Assembly: GCA_964366335.1 (NCBI GenBank)
Contig: CAYITQ010000013.1
Location: 1-13,792, forward strand
Direction of reading: 5' to 3'
From: JACRNA01 sp964366335
Lineage (GTDB): Bacteria; Patescibacteriota; Microgenomatia; CAZETR01; Amesbacteraceae
DNA: 13,792 nt
Below, in pieces: positions 6,695-11,659 of this stretch. The first letter of the stretch is position 1; the number at the start of each line of letters is the position of its first letter. The notes beneath the pieces were generated by a model. It made no database searches. It worked only from the letters and a program-made list of their open reading frames with translations, and was not told where the DNA came from. Made by a program: the position numbers and the translations under genes.

Positions 6695-6709
6695 CACCGA
6701 CCGGCAAAA
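6672..6709 (-). pseudogene. Remnant or duplicate of the rpsJ 3' end
   Basis: Read on the minus strand, this stretch encodes ILPVGVDIEVKM followed by TAG. The intact rpsJ ends DLPAGVDIEVKM followed by TAA. The last 27 nt are identical. The codons just before differ mostly at silent positions (TTG/CTC for Leu, CCG/CCC for Pro). Further upstream there is no S10 similarity. It sits where rpsJ should end in the ancestral rpsJ-rplC order, so it may be the displaced original tail, or a tail brought in with the inserted DNA. Confidence 0.8.
6673..6699. repeat. 27-bp direct repeat, copy next to rplC
   Basis: Positions 6673-6699 are identical to 7236-7262, in the same orientation. Both span the last codons and most of the stop codon of an S10-coding frame. 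The copies bracket about 536 bp that carry the orphan gene. Exact repeats of a gene's 3' end on both sides of an insert are what site-specific integration into a gene end leaves, but no integrase is seen. Confidence 0.95.
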
Positions 6710-6728
6710 TCCCACCTTTCAGGTGGGA
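6706..6728 (-). terminator. Probable intrinsic terminator of the tuf-rpsJ transcript
   Basis: On the minus strand, perfect 8-bp arms TCCCACCT and AGGTGGGA close a GAA loop (6728-6710), followed by TTTT (6709-6706). It lies downstream of rpsJ, after the antisense of the orphan gene, and just upstream of the probable rplC promoter. That is where a transcript from tuf-rpsJ would need to stop. The T tract is short. On the plus strand there is no T tract after the stem. Confidence 0.6.
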
Positions 6729-6846
6729 CCAAGGGAGGTTTGATACAACCATCTAAGAATTCATACAAACTAAAAACAACACCCTACCAATACCACCAAA
6801 ATTATTTACAAAAATCTATCAAATCAATTTACTAAGTATTGGGTAC
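6729..6846. other. AT-rich intergenic stretch with nothing recognised
   Basis: The stretch between the terminator-like hairpin and the promoter of the orphan gene is AT-rich and lacks an open frame with protein-like character. A 5-bp inverted repeat (AAGTA at 6834-6838, TACTT at 6844-6848) touches the -35 box of the next promoter. No RNA motif was identified. Confidence 0.5.
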
Positions 6847-6876
6847 TTGATATAGAGTCTCCTTCTTTGGTAGAAT
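6847..6876 (+). promoter_or_regulatory. Promoter of the orphan gene
   Basis: TTGATA (6847-6852), an 18-nt spacer and TAGAAT (6871-6876) lie on the plus strand. The ATG at 6888 is 11 nt after the -10 box, so transcription should begin about 4-5 nt before the start codon, leaving no space for a Shine-Dalgarno. Confidence 0.6.
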
Positions 6877-6887
6877 TACATTGTATT

Positions 6888-7232
6888 ATGGATGAAAAAA
6901 AAGGCTTAATTGACAAGATTTCCTCTTTCTCTCCAAGGGGAATCCCTGAGGAGCACACGATTGCCAGGATATTGCTGGTAAGGCAGGTAAAGAGCGGAAA
7001 ACGAATGGGTTACACAATAACTGTGGGAGAGCAAGATATCCCAGACGAACATCCTGAGTATAAAGTATGGATTGGTAGCCAATTCATAAAATGGCAAGAC
7101 GGGGGGTGGATCGGTGAGCCAGGGAATGTTTATGGTGTCTTTGGGGGTATTTTGGACAAAATTTTGGAGACTCAATTAAAGGAGGACAACGAAAGGAACA
7201 AGATCAAAGGCAACGAACTGGATAAAATTTAA
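6888..7232 (+). CDS. Small orphan protein of unknown function inserted between rpsJ and rplC
   Basis: This 114-residue protein is not recognised. It is the only convincing intact plus-strand gene in the window and lies convergent to rpsJ, 2 nt from its stop. The ATG start is chosen because the promoter's -10 box ends at 6876; a TTG at 6867 would fall upstream of the transcription start. The sequence is soluble with no membrane segment or signal peptide. It has a basic N-terminal third (ARILLVRQVKSGKRMGYTI), an aromatic centre (EYKVWIGSQFIKWQDGG and then WIGEPGNVYGVFGG) and a charged, probably helical C-terminus (LKEDNERNKIKGNELDKI). The flanking rpsJ-tail repeats suggest it was inserted. No function is proposed. 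Confidence 0.75.
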   Translation: MDEKKGLIDKISSFSPRGIPEEHTIARILLVRQVKSGKRMGYTITVGEQDIPDEHPEYKVWIGSQFIKWQDGGWIGEPGNVYGVFGGILDKILETQLKEDNERNKIKGNELDKI

Positions 7233-7234
7233 GC

Positions 7235-7543
7235 TTACATCTTCACTTCAATATCCACACCGGCGGGGAGGTCCATGTGGGAGAGGGAATCTATGGTTTT
7301 GTCAGTGGGGTCAATAATATCAATCAGTCGCTTGTGAACCTTCATTTGGAAATGCTCGCGGGCATTTTTGTCCACATGGGGCGAGGATGTGACTACTATG
7401 AGTTTCCTGTCGGTCGGAAGCGGAGTGGGTCCGGCTACTTTGGCACCGGTAGCCAGGGCCGTCTGCACGATTTTATCTGCCGCTTCATCAATGACGCGGT
7501 AATCAAAAGCTTTTAGTTTGACGCGCAAACGGCCTTTTGCCAT
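7235..7543 (-). CDS. rpsJ: 30S ribosomal protein S10 (NusE)
   Basis: The 102-residue length is standard. S10 is a 30S head protein and, as NusE, a partner of NusB and NusG in transcription antitermination and coupling. The segments RLRVKLKAFDYRVIDEAADKI, GPTPLPTDR and the extended loop up to HFQMKVHKRLIDIIDPT match S10, and the end LPAGVDIEVKM is the family's C-terminus. It lies 6 nt after tuf, probably in one transcript. No Shine-Dalgarno is seen, so coupling to tuf is likely. The unusual point is downstream: rplC, its normal neighbour, is 655 bp away, and the last 27 nt of rpsJ recur beside rplC. Confidence 0.97.
   Translation of the reverse strand: MAKGRLRVKLKAFDYRVIDEAADKIVQTALATGAKVAGPTPLPTDRKLIVVTSSPHVDKNAREHFQMKVHKRLIDIIDPTDKTIDSLSHMDLPAGVDIEVKM
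7236..7262. repeat. 27-bp direct repeat, copy inside rpsJ
   Basis: This is the 3' end of the intact rpsJ and is identical to 6673-6699. The two copies diverge immediately outside these bases at DNA level: TAA against TAG on one side, and silent differences followed by unrelated sequence on the other. Confidence 0.95.
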
Positions 7544-7549
7544 AAATTT

Positions 7550-8728
7550 TTAAGCTAAGATTTTGGTGACTACTCCGGCTCCGATGGTCTTTCCACCTTC
7601 GCGGACAGCAAACCGGTCACCCACTTCGAGTGCAACTGGAGCAATCAACTTGACAGTCATCTTGGCATTGTCTCCGGGCATGACCATCTCAACTCCGGTT
7701 GGCAAAGTGGATTCTCCGGTGACATCGGTCGTCCGGATATAAAACTGTGGTCTATAGCCTGTAAAGAATGGGGTATGCCGTCCGCCCTCCTCTTTTTTCA
7801 GGACATAAATTTCGGCTTCAAATTCAGTGTGTGGGGTAATACTTCCGGGCTTAGCCAGCACTTGACCGCGCTCCACTTGTTCTTTCTCAATTCCCCGCAG
7901 TAATATTCCTACATTATCGCCGGCCAAGCCTTCGTCCAGCTGTTTTCTAAACATTTCGACACCTGTTACGACTGAATTCTGAGTGGCTTTCATTCCGACT
8001 ATTTCTATCGCTTCATTGACTTTGATTCTCCCGCGTTCAATTCTACCGGTGACCACAGTTCCACGGCCTTTGATAGAAAAGACATCTTCAACCGGCATCA
8101 AAAATGGTTTTTCCAGATCGCGAACCGGATCGGGGATATAAGTATCAACCGCCTCCATCAATTCCAAGATTTTGGCTTCGGCATCAGCGTCACCTTCAGT
8201 AGCCTTCAGGGCTGATCCGCGGATAACCGGGACTTTGTCGCCGGGGAAACCATATTTAGTTAGCAATTCGCGGACTTCCATTTCCACAAGATCCAGCAAT
8301 TCTGCTTCCTGTACCATGTCACACTTGTTCATGAAGACAACGATGGCCGGAACATTGACCTGCTTGGCCAAGAGAATGTGTTCACGGGTCTGGGGCATGG
8401 GTCCGTCGGGGGCTGAAACTACCAAGATGGCTCCATCCATTTGGGCGGCGCCGGTAATCATGTTTTTGATGTAATCAGCGTGTCCGGGAGCGTCAATATG
8501 AGCATAATGGCGCTTGGCGGTCTCATATTCTGAATGGGAAAGATTAATAGTTACTCCGCGGGCTTTTTCCTCAGGAGCAGAATCAATCTCGTCATAGCGC
8601 TTGGCTACGGCCCAACCTTTTTTAGCCAAAACACAAGTAATAGCGGAAGTCAGAGTGGTCTTGCCGTGATCGACATGACCAATAGTTCCGATGTTCACAT
8701 GGGGCTTAGTGCGCGCAAATACTGCCAT
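7550..8728 (-). CDS. tuf: Translation elongation factor Tu
   Basis: The protein has 392 residues, the normal length. EF-Tu carries aminoacyl-tRNA to the ribosomal A site as a GTPase. The G domain shows the P-loop GHVDHGKT (17-24), switch I with EEKARGVTIN, switch II DAPGHADY (the DAPG form rather than the DCPG of E. coli), NKCD for guanine recognition and GSAL. Domains II and III follow: KGRGTVVTGRIERG, then GGRHTPFFTGYRPQFYIRTTDVTG and the end EGGKTIGAGVV. The ATG is only 9 nt from the -10 box, so the mRNA is probably leaderless. rpsJ follows at 6 nt. Upstream, two ATPase genes separate it from fusA. Confidence 0.98.
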   Translation of the reverse strand: MAVFARTKPHVNIGTIGHVDHGKTTLTSAITCVLAKKGWAVAKRYDEIDSAPEEKARGVTINLSHSEYETAKRHYAHIDAPGHADYIKNMITGAAQMDGAILVVSAPDGPMPQTREHILLAKQVNVPAIVVFMNKCDMVQEAELLDLVEMEVRELLTKYGFPGDKVPVIRGSALKATEGDADAEAKILELMEAVDTYIPDPVRDLEKPFLMPVEDVFSIKGRGTVVTGRIERGRIKVNEAIEIVGMKATQNSVVTGVEMFRKQLDEGLAGDNVGILLRGIEKEQVERGQVLAKPGSITPHTEFEAEIYVLKKEEGGRHTPFFTGYRPQFYIRTTDVTGESTLPTGVEMVMPGDNAKMTVKLIAPVALEVGDRFAVREGGKTIGAGVVTKILA

Positions 8729-8737
8729 AGTTTCTGT

Positions 8738-8766
8738 ATTGTAAACAATATTTTTATTTACTGCAA
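8738..8766 (-). promoter_or_regulatory. tuf promoter, leaderless type
   Basis: TTGCAG (8766-8761), a 17-nt spacer and TACAAT (8743-8738) lie on the minus strand. Only 9 nt separate the -10 box from the tuf ATG, leaving about 1-3 nt of leader and no Shine-Dalgarno. A small dyad, TATTGT-AA-ACAATA (8737-8750 on the plus strand), covers the -10 box. It could be an operator or just AT-rich chance. Confidence 0.7.
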
Positions 8767-8779
8767 GGGGGAATTTTTT

Positions 8780-9904
8780 TTAAATTAAAAAGTCCAAATA
8801 ATTTTCGATATTTATCTCCTTAAATTCATAACTTGGATACGAATTGGCAAAGTCAACGGGAATCGATACTCCCTGAGGTTTGTATTTAAACTCCCAGGCG
8901 TAATATTTACCCTCTCGTTCCTCAACTAAATCAATCTCGTCTTGATCCCAGGTTCGCCAGAAATAGTTGTTTGAATATATTTTTTGGATATTTTGTTTCT
9001 TGATTCGTTCCATGAACAAAAAATTTTCCCACAAGCTTCCGATATCGTTTCGGATCGATAATCCATTAAAGTTCGAGATCAGCGCATTTCTGATGCCATT
9101 GTCATAGAAATAATATTTACTTGTCCGGGTTACCTCTTTTCTCAGGTTTCGAGCAAGTCCCCGTAAATTGACAATCACAAATGCCTTTTCCAGTAAATCT
9201 AAATATCTTGATATCGTCTTGGGGTCAAGGTTTAAGGTTTTACCCAATTCATTGAGCGATACTTCACTGCCCACCTGAAAGGCGAGTAACCGCAATAAAT
9301 CTACCAGCAGTTTTGAGGCCTTGACTTTCTCAATTTCCAAAATATCTTTGAGTAAATAAGAGCCTGTTATCTCCTCCAAAATAGCTTTCTTTTTCGCGTC
9401 TGATTTGCTAGTTATTATTTCTGGATATGATCCATAGATCAAAAAATCTGTTAATCTATCCCGCAGTTCCTGCCGGGGCGTGGTAGACAATAATTCTGTC
9501 TGCGATAAAGGTTGTAAAATTAAAGTGGTTTTTCGACCGGTTAGGGGTTCACCTATTTTGTTGGCCAAATCAAAAGAAGCCGATCCGGTAGCGATTACTT
9601 TCAGTTTCGGATTGTGATCGACAAGAATCTTTAAGCCCCAACCGATTTTGGGAATTCTCTGAGCCTCATCAATGACTATTAGGTCGTAATCCTGAACAAA
9701 ACGGCTTATTGTCTCGATACTTTCTGAACTAAATACTTGGCGGACTCCAATATCGTCACCAGATAACAGCCGAAACTTCCCAGCACAAGTTGATAAATAG
9801 TTTTCTACTAATGTTGTCTTACCTACCCTCCGCGGACCATATATTACCAATACTTTACCTGTTTCCAATACTTTATCCAAATCTTGTACAGCTCTAATAA
9901 TCAC
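8780..9904 (-). CDS. AAA+ ATPase with DUF4143 C-terminal domain
   Basis: The protein has 374 residues from the GTG at 9904. That start gives MIIRAVQDL before the Walker A, as in the family, and lies 7 nt after a -10 box. The ATG at 9928 lies upstream of the expected transcription start. The AAA_14 domain shows Walker A GPRRVGKT (23-30), Walker B LIVIDEAQ (Asp79-Glu80) and a sensor-like ATGSASFDL near 105-113. A winged-helix-like middle (SLNELGKTLNLDPKTISRYL) precedes the DUF4143 region, where EIDLV (Asp325) and EFK (Glu338, Lys340) resemble a PD-(D/E)xK core. The family is widespread in archaea and Patescibacteria and its role is unsettled. The gene is inserted between fusA and tuf under its own promoter. 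Confidence 0.88.
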   Translation of the reverse strand: MIIRAVQDLDKVLETGKVLVIYGPRRVGKTTLVENYLSTCAGKFRLLSGDDIGVRQVFSSESIETISRFVQDYDLIVIDEAQRIPKIGWGLKILVDHNPKLKVIATGSASFDLANKIGEPLTGRKTTLILQPLSQTELLSTTPRQELRDRLTDFLIYGSYPEIITSKSDAKKKAILEEITGSYLLKDILEIEKVKASKLLVDLLRLLAFQVGSEVSLNELGKTLNLDPKTISRYLDLLEKAFVIVNLRGLARNLRKEVTRTSKYYFYDNGIRNALISNFNGLSIRNDIGSLWENFLFMERIKKQNIQKIYSNNYFWRTWDQDEIDLVEEREGKYYAWEFKYKPQGVSIPVDFANSYPSYEFKEINIENYLDFLI

Positions 9905-9911
9905 AATTATT

Positions 9912-9939
9912 ACTATATCACAATCCATGTACTTGTCAA
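9912..9939 (-). promoter_or_regulatory. Promoter of the first ATPase gene, leaderless type
   Basis: A perfect TTGACA (9939-9934), a 16-nt spacer and TATAGT (9917-9912) lie on the minus strand. The GTG start at 9904 is 7 nt after the -10 box, so transcription should begin at or next to the start codon. Confidence 0.7.
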
Positions 9940-9949
9940 ACTACATGGA
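9924..9949. promoter_or_regulatory. Inverted repeat over the -35 box (operator candidate)
   Basis: Perfect 8-bp arms TCCATGTA (9924-9931) and TACATGGA (9942-9949) are separated by 10 nt that contain most of the TTGACA box of the first ATPase promoter. A protein dimer bound here would cover the promoter. No regulator gene is visible in the window. Confidence 0.6.
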
Positions 9950-9959
9950 ATTAGAGTCC

Positions 9960-10070
9960 TTATAATCCATCTATTAAACTTGTAGCGATATTACTTTTTG
10001 CTTGAATTGGCTTACCAGGAGCGGATTTGACATTGTCTACGCGGCCGCGTTTATAATGTAAAAAGACAAA
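9960..10070 (-). pseudogene. Decayed coding fragment, minus strand
   Basis: Thirty-six codons are open on the minus strand, ending in TAA at 9960. They read FVFLHYKRGRVDNVKSAPGK and then PIQAKSNIATSLIDGL, which has protein-like composition. Three in-frame stops lie just upstream and there is no start codon, so this is at most the tail of a broken gene. The family is not recognised. Chance open frame remains possible. Confidence 0.35.
10027..10057 (+). promoter_or_regulatory. Consensus promoter with palindrome in the spacer
   Basis: Perfect TTGACA (10027-10032) and perfect TATAAT (10052-10057) lie 19 nt apart on the plus strand. The spacer contains a perfect 12-bp palindrome, ACGCGGCCGCGT (10039-10050), strikingly GC-rich in AT-rich surroundings. 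A 19-nt spacer with a dyad is the layout of MerR-type promoters. Downstream lies the small broken frame at 10096. The match overlaps the minus-strand fragment, so chance cannot be excluded. Confidence 0.45.
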
Positions 10071-10095
10071 CTATTACTAGTGATAAAATCGACAG

Positions 10096-10352
10096 ATGAT
10101 ATATTCCAAATCATACATAGAATTACAATTCGCTTTTGCCAAGATACTAGAACAAAATATTGGCTTGAATATTTTGGATGCATTATTTAATTACACAAAC
10201 CTATATCTATTATTGACTCTCGACTTTTCACTTTCAAAGGAAATGTAAAAGCAGAACTTGCTGAAAACTTTTTGAAATGTGCGAAACAAAAAAAGGTTTA
10301 TCGTGGGTGTATTAAGGATCTATTCCCAACAGAAATTGGTCTAGGCTTGTGA
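10096..10352 (+). pseudogene. Probable frameshifted gene remnant, plus strand
   Basis: An ATG at 10096 opens 50 codons (MIYSKSYIELQFAFAKILEQ, then NIGLNILDALFNYTNLY) ending at 10248. In the frame shifted by -1, a further open stretch (10191-10352) reads FKGNVKAELAENFLKCAKQK, then KVYRGCIKDLFPTEIGLGL, to TGA. The two halves together resemble a single small protein split by a frameshift between about 10191 and 10248. The second half runs into the antisense of the end of the second ATPase gene. The family is not identified. A consensus promoter lies about 40 nt upstream of the ATG. It may instead be a genuine 50-residue peptide followed by noise. Confidence 0.4.
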
Positions 10353-11583
10353 GTTTTATGCTTGGAATATCGGTTTTTTGCTCCCGGTGGTCGTACATAT
10401 ATATTAAATTTGCAGGAAATTTTGTTTCTCTTTTTACATTAGCATCATCCAGTTGATAACAGACTTGATAAGCCAGAGATTGGCCCGGAATCCAAAAATC
10501 AATCTCCCTTCCCCGCTCATCCCGGCCATAAAATACTTCCTGTCCCTGTGTTCTGGATAAGTGTTGAAAAACCATATTTTCGATTTGGTCTTCGACATCA
10601 CTTTTGTAACTAAATAAATTATCTACAAAATAATATTTGTTTTGGACAGAAAATATCTCTTTTGTTTTGAGGGAAAACTTTCTGACTTTTTTGATCAGGT
10701 ATGTTTTTTCTAAATATTCAATATAGGTCTGGACTGTTTTATAGTCCAGTTTTTTGTCTTCCCCTATATTTCTAATCCATTTGGTTATATTTCCAATGCT
10801 GGTTATATTTCCGACGTTAGTTTGCAAAAACTGGCCGACGCTTTTCAATACGTTGGGATATTTTAAACTAAAGCGGTTCAATATATCATTTATGATGATT
10901 TTTTCTGTCAAAGTCTCTTGATACGAAATCTTTTGAAGATCAGACAAGCCAAATGTTTCTACCAATCCACCAAAACGGAGGTATTGATTTAATAAACTTT
11001 GGATAGCAGGCCGATTTTCGGACAATTCATAAATATTTTTGGGTACAGGAATATTATTCCACTCTATATATTCCTTGAATGAAAACGGATAAATATTAAA
11101 TTCCAATATTCTGCCTCCCAGGGAAGTGGAAAATTCACTGGACAACAAATGACTGTTTGATCCTGTAATAAAAATGTTGTAATTGGTACTGTCGTAAATG
11201 GTTCGTACAAAACTTTCCCATTGATGAACGTTTTGAATTTCATCTAAAAATAGATAAATTGGTTTTTGTCCACTAGTGTGAGAAATAAATATGTCAAATA
11301 AATTCCGTAAACCAATTAAGTTACAGTACTTTATCAGACGGTCATTTTCAAAATTGACAAATAAAATGTTTGATTGAGGAACCCCCATTTTGTCTATCAG
11401 ATGACGGTACATTTTTTTAAGTAAATAAGATTTACCACTCCGTCTCAGACCTGTGATGGCCTTGAGGGGTTTGGGAACACTAAGAAGTGGATAAAGTTCA
11501 GATTCAAACGAGCGAACAACAGACATCTCAGTATTCAGTTGTGCGGATTCGGCGATGATAGTCAAAAGCTCATTGTATGTCAT
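10312..11583 (-). CDS. AAA+ ATPase with DUF4143 domain, QVC variant
   Basis: The protein has 423 residues. It belongs to the same broad AAA_14/DUF4143 group as the 8780-9904 gene but is clearly divergent and about 50 residues longer, mostly at the N-terminus. Walker A is GLRRSGKS (45-52) and Walker B is IYLFLDEIQ (Asp114-Glu115), followed by FITGSNSHLL (138-147) and LGGRILEFNIYPFSFKEY. The C-terminal domain keeps REID (Asp362) but reads YQVCYQL (Gln373, Cys375) where the nuclease-like pattern has ExK. I recall QVC/QVS as common in one branch of the family. The ATG is 7 nt after a TATAAT box, so the mRNA is probably leaderless. The gene lies directly after fusA and convergent to the 10096-10352 remnant. 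Confidence 0.88.
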   Translation of the reverse strand: MTYNELLTIIAESAQLNTEMSVVRSFESELYPLLSVPKPLKAITGLRRSGKSYLLKKMYRHLIDKMGVPQSNILFVNFENDRLIKYCNLIGLRNLFDIFISHTSGQKPIYLFLDEIQNVHQWESFVRTIYDSTNYNIFITGSNSHLLSSEFSTSLGGRILEFNIYPFSFKEYIEWNNIPVPKNIYELSENRPAIQSLLNQYLRFGGLVETFGLSDLQKISYQETLTEKIIINDILNRFSLKYPNVLKSVGQFLQTNVGNITSIGNITKWIRNIGEDKKLDYKTVQTYIEYLEKTYLIKKVRKFSLKTKEIFSVQNKYYFVDNLFSYKSDVEDQIENMVFQHLSRTQGQEVFYGRDERGREIDFWIPGQSLAYQVCYQLDDANVKRETKFPANLIYMYDHREQKTDIPSIKLTSLDQFLLGIDP

Positions 11584-11590
11584 GACTCAT

Positions 11591-11619
11591 ATTATAGCAG
11601 ATCTGTGGAACCTATTCCA
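11591..11619 (-). promoter_or_regulatory. Promoter of the second ATPase gene, leaderless type
   Basis: A perfect TATAAT (11596-11591) lies 7 nt before the ATG at 11583 on the minus strand. A 17-nt spacer leads to TGGAAT (11619-11614), a weak -35 box overlapped by an inverted repeat. A leader of 0-1 nt is expected. Confidence 0.6.
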
Positions 11620-11644
11620 CATTATTGCGTATTTTTGTGGAATA
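11605..11644. promoter_or_regulatory. Cluster of three GTGGAA half-sites (operator candidate)
   Basis: GTGGAA (11605-11610) and TTCCAC (11615-11620) form a perfect 6-bp inverted repeat with a 4-nt centre over the -35 region of the second ATPase promoter. TATTCCAC (11613-11620) also pairs with GTGGAATA (11637-11644), 8-bp arms with 16 nt between. Neither stem is followed by a T tract in the fusA direction, so a fusA terminator is unlikely. Repeated half-sites suggest binding by a dimeric or cooperative repressor. Confidence 0.5.
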
Positions 11645-11659
11645 GATTAGCAAATTAGG

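Noticed and set aside
6710..6760. T-box or other riboswitch on the plus strand ahead of the orphan gene
   Set aside because: A piece resembling AGGTGGGACC occurs, but there is no T-box antiterminator consensus, no stem I and no T tract in the plus direction. The stem fits a minus-strand terminator better.
6673..7262. Complete mobile element with its own integrase or transposase
   Set aside because: The bracketed DNA holds only one 114-residue gene with no recombinase motif, so only an insertion scar or passive cargo can be claimed.
9926..9928. ATG at 9928 as the start of the first ATPase gene
   Set aside because: It lies between the -35 and -10 boxes of the gene's own promoter and would add a non-conserved hydrophobic octapeptide. 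The GTG at 9904 fits the family N-terminus.
10783..10812. Direct repeat GGTTATATTTCC within the second ATPase gene
   Set aside because: It is a 12-bp in-frame repeat encoding two similar GNIT-like segments. It is too short and isolated to indicate an element.
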